Positions 1 through 11,105 of a stretch of DNA of 64,000 nucleotides are shown here, piece by piece. The position numbers and the translations under genes are program-made. How positions within the stretch are numbered: the first letter of the stretch is position 1; each line of letters starts with the position of its first letter. The DNA is from Linnemannia schmuckeri (lineage: Eukaryota; Mortierellomycota; Mortierellomycetes; Mortierellales; Mortierellaceae): contig JANATG010000005.1 in assembly GCA_029449235.1 (NCBI GenBank), positions 1,922,001 through 1,986,000 on the forward strand, given 5' to 3'. The notes beneath the pieces were generated by a model, which was not told where the DNA came from, did no database searches, and saw only the letters and a list, made by a program, of their open reading frames with translations.

Positions 1-3000
1 ACCCAAACACCCTGGACCTCGAGTGTGATCAACCTCTTCATATTCAGCTCGCTCACCAGATGTGCCCAGTCTGAGTCCGCCAAAGTGTCGATCGAGCAAA
101 GTTCCAGGTGTGTCAGTGTCGGTTCGTCGAGCATGGTTCCAAATGAGAGCGATTCTGGTCCACTTCCAGCAGAGGGCGCAGCGGCGGCGACTGCGACAGT
201 CAACTCGGTGGCGACAGAGCCGTTTCGGCGACTGGCACTGCGACTCAAGGTACCGGGAGTACTGCCAACAACAATGGACTCTTGCGGCTTTGACCGTGTG
301 GCCCTGCCAATAACTCGCTTCAGGGCAGCGACACCTCCCGTTTCGAGACCCTTGCCATGAAGGACTAATCGACGCAATCGGCAAGAGGTCTGGTCCGAAT
401 GAGGTCTGGTGCCATACTCAAGTGCATGCGCATGCTTGTCGTTAAAGCCCACAAACTTGACCTCCAAATCCTCTAGAGAAGGTCCATAGTCCATCAGGAC
501 CTCCTCCAGGGATTCCAAGAGTCTTACCCGCCCATCACCAACGATCTTGCACTCTAACAAGCAGAGTCTCGTGACCCTGGAAGCCGAAACGTTGGCAGAG
601 AGCTCCAGCTTCCTGTTGAGTATTGGTCTCTTGTTTCCTGCCGCCGAAGGGCTGCTACTGCTGCTGAGAGAGGTTCCAACAATTCGGAAGAGGTCGATAC
701 GAGCCAGCCTGGATAGGCCAGCAATGCAAGTCTGCAGGATTCGGATGTGTCCTGGGATAACATCAGGGAATCCAAGCGAGATCTCGGTCAAGAGACTGCA
801 GGTTTGGAGGAAGGACAGCAACTCGGGGATGTAGCTCTCCTGTGCGTACGCCTTGGCCGCTCCACGCTCCCCATTGTCGTAACCGTCCAGGCTCCTGACA
901 CTCGCAGCTGAGCTGTTGTTGTTGTAGCCATTGTTGGATTTGTTGTTCCTGAGAAGGGCAGCGGTATGGCCATAACCACGGTGGTTGGTTTTCATGATGC
1001 TGAGGATGTCCAGGTTGGAAAAGTCCATGGTCCCCAGATTGGGCACAGAGAACAGGTCAACATCGCCCTCCAGGATTAAATGCTTCAGCTTCCTGTTCTT
1101 GACCAGGTTCAGAACGGCAATCATCGGCTGCGTATCCTCTCCGTAGCTCACAAGATGCTGCCTCCAGGTCAATGGCGGCACCTTACGACTGAACCGAATT
1201 GCAAGTGTCGAGACCGAGGCTGCCTCCTGCTTCAGTATGTTGGTCACCGTGGTGAGTTTATCGTTCTCAAAGTCCCAGTCAAAGTTCAAGTCGATCCTGA
1301 ACAACGCTCTAATTTTGGAGACAGCAATGACCCGTGTGTTGAGAGCGTTCTCGCTGGTGCCTGTCATCTCTGTCGAGCGCACGTGGTGATCCATGTCCAC
1401 CTGTAAAAAGTTGAGTTTTGTTGAAAAGACCTTGTCCAGCGTCTGGTGGTTCTTGACGTAAAAGTTCTCGCAGGACCATCGCACGCGGTTGTCGGGCCCT
1501 AGGACCTTGTAGAGTCCGTTACCGCCATCAAAGAAACTGCCTTCCAAAGGCTGTGTCAACTCCGCTCCGGGTGTCGTCATCGTAGTAGGTGAAGTTGGGG
1601 GAGACGAAGCCGACGAGATCGAAATGGCCGATGCAGACGAAGGCAAGACCTTTAACGCAGAGGCAGGCTGAGAGTAAGGTTGCCTCTTGACAATATGATC
1701 CAAGATCCTGAAATCGTTCAGATCTAAGCGCATCACGGCCTCTGTAGCTTCCTCCTCATAATCGTCGCCAAGAAGAGCCTCCATAAAAGCAATCGACCGC
1801 TCTACATTCTTCCTGAGCTTAAAGTACAACTCTGGATCCAGTCCAGTCTTGCCTCCGACATTGGTTCCTGAGGCACTGATAAGGGGCACGGGCCGGTCGA
1901 ATGCAGAGGCCACGAAGTGGTCATCGAGCGAGACTCCAAACTGAAGCATCCGCAAGAGATGGAGGATATAGTGTCCAAACTTGACGATAAGCATCTGGTC
2001 CTGAAATTGGTCCATTCGGATCTCGAACCCTTTCCCGCCCGTGATATGGACGTTGCGTTGGTTGCGCAAGCCACGTTGTTCACCGCTGCTGTTGCCTCTG
2101 GGCACGAAACCCTCGTGCTCACAGCAGTCACAAAGAAAGTAGAGTCGCATCTTGTTGTGAAGGAGGTTGTCAAAGGACCACCGAAGAGGGTTCTCGGGTA
2201 AAAGAACAAACAGGGGAGGATGGGCGCAGATTTCGGACTCGTACTTCTGGCTGAGAATGGTCTGACTGATCCTCTTGATAATCTCGACTCGATCATGGAC
2301 AAGGTGGCGCTCAGAGGAATCGTCGATGGTGGGAGGAGGTACAAAATGCGACTCACTCGCTCCGGTGGCATGACTAGCTGCACGACCAGGGCCAGTGATC
2401 TCGTGAACCAAAGTGTCAATAGGTTCGTAGGTAGGCGGTGGAGCAACATCACCATCCGTCAACGACTCTTCAGGAAGAGCATGGCGCAGCGTAGGAAGGA
2501 ATGGTACTGTTGGAGGGCCAAACATAGGAGGTAAGGCCGCTGTTGTTTGGATGGAAGGGGAAGCAACTGTGCTGAACGAAGGCGGTAAATCTCTGACAAA
2601 GGGATTTGTCTCTAGGATCGGCTGAAGTCCCACTCGCAAGCGTTCGAAATTCTGGGTCGTCCCTGCAAGCCGCCCTGTAGTTGAAGTCGTAGTCGAAGCG
2701 GTCGTCGATCTTTGAGAAGTCGATCTTTGAGAAGGCGATGCAAAACTGTCTGAACGACTGGGCCTGGAGAGTGCTTCGTCATTGTCATCATCGTCGTCCT
2801 CGTCCTCCGCGACTTCGCTATCCTCATCCAAAGAATGTTCTGACTCGATCATGTCAAAGTTGTCATCGCTATCAAGATCGGGACTTGTGCTCCGAGCTGG
2901 AATACGAACGCTGTTGTTATTCTCATCGTCACTATAGCTGTAAAGATCCACGTCCAAGTCCGTGAGAGAGACAAGAGGGGCCGTGTGGACAGTGTTGGGT

Positions 3001-3480
3001 GGAATGAGATGTGCTGCGGCTGCAGCAACAGCAGCGATACGTGCGGCCGTTGCTTCTCGGGACCACTCCAGCTGACTGTTGTCGCACTCGACATCGAGCA
3101 CCCTGTTTTCGAAATAGGGGATCCTCAATGGCTGTTTCCTATATGTGTGAGGTATAAAAGCACAGCAGATTGGAAAAGGGGAAGGAAAAGGAAGATGCAG
3201 TTGAACGGTAAGATAATTAGAAAAAAAACAGGGGCTGCGGGTCATAAAAGATAAGTTATAAATTTCAGATTTGCTCAACTATTCTTTTTGTCTCAACGTA
3301 CGGGACGCCATTCCGGTTGGTAGAAAAGGGGATGCGGACACCGTAGGAAGAGATGACGTTGGCATTGGGGAAGATGCGATCAATTGCGCTAAGATAGATA
3401 CAGGGCAGGTCCTCCTCGTCGCGGGAGACTGCTACCAGCTCCTGGACATCTCTCTGCTGAATCATCTGGTAATCGTCCAT
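1..3480 (-). CDS. Large leucine-rich-repeat-type protein, 3' end outside window
   Basis: Two-exon model. Exon 1 is 3480..3302, starting at an ATG, with a GTACGT donor. Exon 2 starts at 3138 after a TAG acceptor and stays open to the window edge, giving more than 1100 residues. The exon 1 peptide starts MDDYQMIQQRDVQEL. Exon 2 opens with an alanine-rich stretch, then a long acidic, Ser/Thr-rich linker (roughly residues 90-200). The conserved-looking core follows, and the C-terminal half shows leucine-patterned segments such as LKHLILEGDVDLFSVPNL, like RNI-type LRRs. No F-box, kinase or transmembrane segment is visible. From memory, Mortierellaceae genomes carry many large proteins of this style with no assigned function. 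I do not assign one here. A further 3' exon may lie outside the window. Confidence 0.7.
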
Positions 3481-4279
3481 ATTGCAAATTAGTCACAAAC
3501 GTAGCGTGGGAGTCGTGGGGTAGAAATGAAAGTGGGCGAGGACTAAAGAAAATTGTCGAGTTTCCTTTGTGTTTCTGGGTATTGTTATTGCTACGTAGTA
3601 AGAAAAGGGGTATGTACAAGTGAGTTTGTTAAGTGGGAAATGTGATGAGAAAAGAAGGAGTAGGGTTGAGATGATTAAGTAAAAATAAAGAAAGCTGATG
3701 AGGACAAAGGTAATGTGAAAAATAAGAAGAACGGAAAGTGAAAGAAGGAAAAGTGGAGGGCTGGGGTTCGGGCAAGGTATCTCCTTTTTGTGCCTAACCC
3801 TCCTTCCTCATATTGTGTTGTTCGAAAGCTACGCCGCCATGCTGCTCCCGCTGTCTGAGAAGGAAGAATGAGGGAAAGGAGGCTGTGAAAATTAACCTCT
3901 CTTTCTGTCCCATACCTGCCACACACAGAAATTCGTCTATAGTTGCGTGTTCGAGAATCATGACAAATGAGCCTATTTTTTTTTGTGTATGTGTCCGCTC
4001 CGGATTTAAGGTGTCGACTCTTGACAAGCATAGTCACGGCCGCTTGTCAATGATTCTAGAGTCGACGCACAGGTCTCCTCTCAAAGAATAGTCATGCGAG
4101 CCATCAGTCTTCAATTCGAATAAAATGTGCTGCCTGCAGCACGCACTTCCATCGATGCATCGATGAAAAAAAGCTGCTGGAAAGCCCATCGCACGATTGT
4201 GCACCACTAAAATAAACAACAAAGGTAAGGGCTCAATCAAAGAGTGATTCATTTCTCTCACGTTGTATTGAAAAGAGAG
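3481..4279. other. Intergenic: 3' flank of FAN1 and promoter side of the LRR gene
   Basis: About 800 bp with no convincing ORF. It is A/T-rich with purine runs. A perfect 16-bp palindrome built from two CATCGATG units lies at 4150-4165. No RNA gene is recognised. Confidence 0.6.
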
Positions 4280-7200
4280 TTAATTGCCGTTTTCGCACTC
4301 TTCAAGGAACGCATCCTCGGCTTTGGAGACCTGGACAATACACAACTCAATATCAATATGCAATGATGTCAACAGGTCGATCCAGACCTGTTGTTTCGAC
4401 GACAGCCTGTCTCCCGGACCCTTGACTATTTTACAAAACGACAAAGCGACAAAGAAAAGGAAGTGAAAGGAGAGATGAATTTAGCAAATACTGTTTTCCT
4501 TCAATTGATCATCCCACGTTTTTGACATTTCATGTGCCTCGCGCTCATTGACCTTCTTACCTTCGACAAACTTGACGAGCTTTTTGTCATAGTCCCAACA
4601 GCTAAATAGATAACGGGAAAAGGGAGCATGTCGACAGTACCATCGTCAATAGGCGACATGTCATGGGCACCAGAAATCATCATAGTGTTTTTTTCGACTC
4701 TTTCCCACGTTACCATAGATCGGGCATCCCTGAACAACGTTTGTTGTACTCTTGCGCGAGTATCTTGCAGATCTCTGCCAACGCATTCCCACCAATACAC
4801 TAGCATATATATATATATTTGTTCGATTGTGTAGGCGGATTAATAGATGCATTCATAAAAATAGCTTCAGAGGCATATAGCCTAAACAATTGTGCTTGAG
4901 GTGACTATTTTTTTGCTTACCTCTGCCACCTCGAGAAGCTCCTCCTTTGTAAACGTCCAATTCACACCGACACAAAAGACCTTCTTGTCGCGATATAGAT
5001 CATCGTGCGTCTGGATCAAGTGCAGGTAATAACACTCTTTCCGTTTCCGTGTCAAAAACTCCTTGTATGCCCGCTCTGCCTGTCGATCCTCAGAGTTCTC
5101 GTTGTCTTCCTGTTCCTGCAGCAGCTCGTCCTCAAACAACATGTTTCCCAACAGCTCTTCGCTAACTACCTTGGGTGCTGGCTTTGATTTCCGCCGACGA
5201 CTGAATAATGGCTCTTCCTCCTCATCGTCATCACGTTCATCGTCTTCAAAATCCTCCGACTTGACTCTACTCCGTATTCTGGCATGCTTTTGCTGTATTG
5301 TCGGTGATGGAGGAGGTACTGGTGCTATGGATTGATCGTTCTCGATAAGGGTTGATCCCGCAATCCTTGCTATCCGATCGAGGATCATGTCCTGCCTCTG
5401 ATAGAAGAACGCATCCGTCCGAAGATCCAGGGGCTCTGTCTGGTAAAGGGTTTCAAACACCCCTGGTTGCGGCGAGAACAGAATGTCCCAAAACAAAAGT
5501 CCAAACAGCGTGGCCAGCAGACTGTTCTCGGAATGATATCCTTTATAGCCCAACGTCCCGTAGTAACTCAACGCCAACTCCTCAACATTACAATCCGAGC
5601 CATCAATGTTTCGCCAGAGAGGTCGTTGGTTTGCGATAGGGTGCGACGATCCCATAGAGTGGGGTACAAAAGAATACGAGTGAGACGACGTATAGGAGGG
5701 TGCAACCATCCCTGGGGCATTCAGTCTCTCGCCAGTCAATATCCGCTTTTGAGCTTTCCGGAGAGCCAGATATGAAAAGTCATGTCGCTCTCGAAAAGCC
5801 ACTCTAAGCTCAGACTCTAGCCGAACTATTCTTGCTTGGATTAACGTTGCATCCACTATTATCATACATTAAAAAGGGCAACAATCGGTGTTATTAAATG
5901 CACCTTCAATCCTCTACCAGACATCTTTCTAGCGACACTACACCTTGCATACCTGCGTGAACATGCTTGTCCCTGAGTGCCATCATACACACTTGCAGCG
6001 CCTCCTGCTTGCCCAGTCGCTTATGGAACGAGTAGTTGGACTTGATCAAGGCTAGTCGCTCATACCAACCACCTCGCTGACCGAGAGAGTAAATGTGCTG
6101 GTCAAGGAGCTCATGTAACAAGACCGACTCTTCCTCAAACCGCTTCAAAAACGCAAATGCGCGCAGCTCAAGTCGCAGTATTTGAGTGTACACCCATCCT
6201 AACGTATAGATAGAGCTACCAATTTAGTACTACGAGCATGAGTCCTGGAAAAGGAAGAGACAGAGTGTCACAACGACAAGAGCGTAGGTCTCTACCTACC
6301 TGGTGAGAATCGCAGCATAAAATAGTTCGGACTCTCCCTAGAAAGCTCGGTCTCAGTCGCGACATAGTGTCTCCACGCCTCTCTGATGTTCTCAGCCTCC
6401 TCAATAATCTTTTCGTAGATCCCAATCACCTCTAACCGCCTACGCTCCTGCTCCGGGTCCAACTCCCCATCGCCTGACCGACTATCCGTAGAATCATTAT
6501 TAGTACTCTTCTGGCTCACCTTGGCGCTACTGGCGCGTCGAGGACCACTCTTCTCCTGGTTTTCAGCATCGTGATCCCCATTTCGTACATAAACTGTGGC
6601 GTCCCGCCCTGGCCCCATGGCAGACTCGGTCAGTTTCGACAGCTCAAAGTGTAGTCGGATCGCAGTCTCGTATTTTAGCAGCTCGTCCCTGTTCTTAAAC
6701 ACTGTATTTGTCCGTGTGATCTCGTAGGTCGGGAAAGTGCGCTGTCCAATCTTAGCAAGGATCGCTTCCAGCAGCGCGGGTTTTTCGTTGTACTCCCTGG
6801 CACGATAGAAAACCAGGTGCAATCTTTCAAACACCTTTATGACGTTGGGGTATATTTTGACACAAGGGCCTAAAGAGAATACAACAAACACGTTTAGATG
6901 CCGATCATCGTTCCATCCCAGCAAGTCGCAATAACATAGCAAAGAGAAACATTCGTTCCTTACCAGAGATATCGATCACCTTGTCGATAAGCGCGCGGTT
7001 CCGCTTGGTGGCGTCGCCTGAGAAAACATGTGTTGTCAGTCCTGTCAAACGAGCTTCGCCGCCGCCATCACTCGCCCCTCCTGGGGCCAAAAGCAACCTC
7101 TTTGAGATGAACGACTGCTGTCGAAAGTGGTCCAGAATAGTTGACACAAGTGCGTTTCTCTACAAGCAATATATGATCAACATTTTAGTTAGAACGTCGC

Positions 7201-8374
7201 TTTTTTGTGTCACCAGTTACACGGCCTTCGAAGCACACCGGTTTGCAAGGCATACCGGTTTCCCTGACAGCTTTTCTTTAATGCCAACATGACGAGCCAG
7301 GATCTTAAGCTCATCCATAGCTAGGATCCCAAGCACCTCTGCTGGCATAGTCGCCGAGCCCTGATCCATCAATAACCCGGATGTAATTAATTGCCGTATC
7401 GAAGACTTCAAATCGTCAATTTCCCGATAGCGTCCTTCAAGCTTGGACTGGCGAAACCAATACTTTTGGTTGCGTAAAAAGAGGCGAACAAAGAGGTGCT
7501 TCGGATCGTCTAAAAAGTGAATGAGCTCGAATCATTAGCGTCTTGACAAACGAGAGTCGGGTATAGGTATTCTAGGTAGAAAAACCAACGGTGCTATACC
7601 TGGAAGAGCTCTGTACGTCTCGAACAAGGTGTGCTCCTCGTCCGTGAAAAGAAAAGCTTCCTCGGGTAGAACCGTATCAAGAGCCAACTCAAATGCTGCC
7701 ACATAGACAGTCTTCCAGCGGAACATTGGAGGCAGAAGCGTGTCGAGCTCCTTTTGATCTAGGTCGTCCGGGTCAGCCTTGATACGTATCTGTCCATTGG
7801 GAGCGAGCAGCGTCTCCTCCTTTTTCACAAGAGTCTCATTGACCACAGAGCTTTCCTCTCCCTCCCCTTCAGCCTCAAAATCGCCATCAATGTCGTCATC
7901 ACCAGTATCGCAAAAGCGCCGCCCAGAAACCAGCCGAGCCAATGTATCATCGTCGTCGCCTTCGTCCTTGTAGCTACAAAGGTCCGGATCCTCTTCGTCA
8001 GGCACACCGGTAGTACCCTCCCAAGAGTCCTCGTCTTCCTTGCCCCGAGTCTCTGTCGAGGATCTGCTGCTGATTCTAGTGCTTGGGAAACTATGTGCAG
8101 AAGAGGTGAGGTTGACTCGGATGGCAGGTGGGTCCAGTTCAGACAAAGGGGGCGGTCTCCACTGATCCAAATCCTCGCCAGTTTTGGTGGCGCCCACGTT
8201 TGAAGGTGAAGTCTTTTTAGCCACGACGACATGGCGACTAAAATCTAATGGTAATTGTCTCTTGTCGCCGGTTTTTGGAATGACAGATGTCGCATCAGTC
8301 TTGGGCGTGGAGGTTGTCTTGACCTTGACTTTGTCCTTGTCCTTTGCTTTGGTCGTTCCAGCTTTCTTCTTCAT
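4280..8374 (-). CDS. FAN1: FAN1-like structure-specific nuclease (VRR-NUC), 9 exons
   Basis: FAN1 is a nuclear 5'-flap endo/exonuclease in interstrand-crosslink repair. Exons: 8374..7600, 7509..7256, 7159..6964, 6869..6300, 6198..5953, 5855..4921, 4799..4714, 4601..4561 and 4425..4280. They sum to 1082 residues with consistent phases. The N-terminal 240 residues are low-complexity, with no UBZ zinc finger. A SAP-like segment (MDELKILARHVGIKEKL) lies near residues 320-360. A helical TPR-like middle follows, including the junction peptide RFSPGWVYTQILRLELRAF. The VRR-NUC domain spans about 970-1075. Active-site signatures are the Glu in GYHSENSLLATLFGLLFWD, GMPDL, and VEVKG (the last split by an intron). 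The C-terminus is unusually exon-rich, with 41- and 86-nt exons. Its ATG lies 107 bp from the end of the neighbouring RRM gene. Family assignment is very secure; individual splice sites are by-eye. Confidence 0.92.
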
Positions 8375-8481
8375 GGTGGAGTGTGTGAATGTAAAACTGA
8401 AAAAAACTCACAAAATATTTATTTTATATGAACAATATTGACGGCGGGGAGCCTCGTTTGACAGCGTCCGCCACAGCAACC

Positions 8482-9152
8482 TTAAACGCGGTCATAAACG
8501 ATCTCCAATGGGCGACCACCGTAGACATATCCATTGAACTTGGCAACAGCCTTATCGGCCGACTCGAAAAGATCGAAGCGGACAATGCCAGAGCCCTTGG
8601 AGCGTCCTCCAGACTCCAGCATCTCGGCCATCCTAATAGGCCCACATGTCCTAAACAAATCCTTGAGATCTTGGCTCGTTGTTGTCAATGGCAACTAGAT
8701 AATCACAATGATGTTTTGCATTAGCTACAGCTATCATGACAGTCTTGACAATCTGTGAAATTCAGTCATAATCGCAGATCTAAGAAAAAAAACTTACGTT
8801 GCGAACATAAATCTGGTCGCCTGATCCAGCGGCTGGGCCGGAGGGAATGGAGGCCATGCTGTTGTGGGATGAAATTCCTGCGCCGTCGTACATATCATGA
8901 CCATGGTGGTCCCGGCGGCTCCCTTCATCGCGGTAACCTCTGTGGCTGCTGCTGCTATAACCGTAGCTATCGCCTCCGCGGCCATGGTCACGCGATGGCT
9001 CATATCTGGATGAGCTAGGCTGGGCAGGGCGTTGACCTCCTGCGGGAGGGCCAAATTTGTCCTGAGAAAAGGTGTATCGCAAAGAACGTAGATAAGTAAT
9101 TCCGTCCTCCCTGCTAAAGTCTCCCGCACCATCCTGCACTCCCGCTCCAATC

Positions 9153-9196
<44 letters not shown>

Positions 9197-11105
9197 GTCT
9201 CTTGATATCCTGTTCGAGAGAGTGTGCTCATCCATTCCCGACATAGCGTCTGTTTCAATTCTTCGTACCAGTACCCGCACAGTCGTCCTCAACCCCTCAC
9301 CCGCGAGTTGGTCCAATCTTCCATGAGCTATATAACAAAGCATACTCCGTGAAGATTCCATGATAGCATCCCCACAATCAACCAAACGTCCATAAACAAC
9401 CGCCTCGAACTCGAGCAAATCCCTCAATAACGCCTCTCTTCGAACCAAGAAATCCTTGCCACATTCCACAAGTCATCTATCGAACCGCAACAAAAACAAG
9501 ACCAGTGCCCACCTCGCGAACTTCGATGCGTCGTCCGTGCCAGTCGTAGCCGTTGAACATGGCTGCTCGTCCGAAAATAGGAGATTTCCAGCGCGTATCC
9601 GGATCCGCCGCGAGACATAACAAGAAAAAGGAACGGTAATTGGTTTAGTTCCTTGAGCCGAACTCGTCCTCCATTCCGATCAATCCAGCTCTGCAAAACA
9701 AAAAGCGCCCATTCTCAGCAACATCAATCCAACTCGAATGCCTTTGTTAGAGCCGCAATATTGCCTCTGCAATCTCAACCTCGTTCCTTCAGTGTACACG
9801 CCGACAGGCATGCCAGAACAGGAGAGTGTAGCCACAGCTGTGTGGCTTGGCTGCCAGATCGAGGCCTCTGGCAGTTCCAGACAACCCTGCGGGCGTCCAA
9901 ACGTACAAGACGAGTCTCTGCTCATCTCCTCGCAAAACAATACAATACAGCATCAAACAAGTTCAAAGATCTCACGTACAGATCGCACGGCCGACATCAT
10001 GCGACGAATCAAACGACACTGTTCCTGTTCCCCTGGAACGACCCTCTCTGTCCTGGAAGATATCAGCGCGATCTACTGGTCCTGCCTTCCTAAACAAGTC
10101 TTTCAAGTCTTTCCAATTGATCGAATATGGAAGCTAACGTTGCAATGGATAATGATTAGAACTGATTAGAACCACACGTCATCTCTTAGCCATATATACG
10201 TTGACCCTTGTGAATTGGGAATAACAAAATGAAAAACTTACGTTGGCGACATAAATCTGGCGGGTATTCACATCACGACGTGCAGCACCGGCACCAGCAG
10301 CAGAACCAGCACCAGCGCCTCCACGTCCTCCAGAGAATCCAATCCTGGATTCTGACTCACGGTCCTCACGGACAAAAACGGGGCGACCCATGAGAACAAC
10401 ATCGTTCAACTTGCGGATAGCAGCTCTGGCATCATCAGCATTCTGGTACTCGACAACACCGCATCCCTTGGAACGACCATCGCGACCCAACAGCACATCA
10501 GCGTGAGCAACAGGTCCAACTAAAATTTTTGCAAGAGGAAATTATTGGGGGAATGTGTCAATAAATGCGTAGCGACCAGCTTAAAAGTCGGTGTTGTGCA
10601 CCATTTTAGCAATCGGATATGATGAGTAAACGACAAAATAAAAAAAGACGGACTTACTCTCTCTCATAAAGTCTTTGAGGTTGGTCCACTTGACATCGTA
10701 CGAGAGGTTACCGACATAAACTCTGCGGTCTCTGACAGAGTTGCCGCCAGTGCCAGCGGTTTCGCGAGCAGGACTTCTGGAGCGAGAGCGGCGACCAGCG
10801 GCGTCGTTGCTGGATCCGTAGCTGTTGAGTGTGGGACGGAGATCGTACTTGTCATCCCGGTCGTGGCCACGATTAGGATGTGGCTCCGAGTCGTGGCGGG
10901 AGTGATGGCGTTCATCACTGCGCTCGCGGCTCAGAGTAGGTTTGTGATCAAAGTCGCGGCCGACATCACTCTTGCGGCGCTCTTCGTGGTAGGAGGAGCG
11001 GCGATGGTGGGCTTCTTCAGCGACATCGTCGATAATATCGTTGTCGGTGCGCATCAGGAGGTCTTCGGAGTCGTCCTGCTGGTGTCCGGTGTATAAGTGA
11101 TCCAT
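8482..11105 (-). CDS. Three-RRM SR/RGG-type mRNA-binding protein, Gbp2/Hrb1 or hnRNP M-like
   Basis: Probable nuclear mRNP protein in splicing quality control and export. Exons: 11105..10658, 10519..10242, 10133..9980, 9562..9513, 9061..8798 and 8694..8482, giving 468 residues. The N-terminal ~125 residues are rich in R, S, D and H with an RSRSRSPAR stretch. RRM1 begins RRVYVGNLSYDVKW (about 127). RRM2 begins RQIYVANLPYSINW (about 235). RRM3 begins DQIYVRNLPLTTTS and ends the protein. A Gly/Ala/Arg-rich linker separates RRM1 and RRM2; a Ser/Tyr/His/Gly linker precedes RRM3. This order matches yeast Gbp2/Hrb1 and resembles animal hnRNP M. Exon 4 is only 50 nt and completes RRM2 (AISMFNGYDWHGRR across the junction). 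It sits between introns of 417 and 451 bp, the longest in the gene. The second of these carries a 39-nt homopolymer. Confidence 0.88.
9157..9195. repeat. 39-nt poly-T (poly-A on the coding strand) inside an intron
   Basis: An uninterrupted T run on the plus strand, within intron 4 of the three-RRM gene. It may be a simple homopolymer or the tail of an old retroposed copy. The flanking sequence does not resemble the LINE tails near 40.4 kb. Confidence 0.9.

Noticed and set aside
4501..4806. 101-codon minus-strand ORF
   Set aside because: Wrong frame across FAN1 introns; the true short exons 4799..4714 and 4601..4561 lie inside it in other frames.
8780..9469. 229-codon minus-strand ORF containing poly-Lys
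   Set aside because: Spans intron 4 of the RRM gene and reads the poly-A tract as lysines; only the part from 9061 on is exon.
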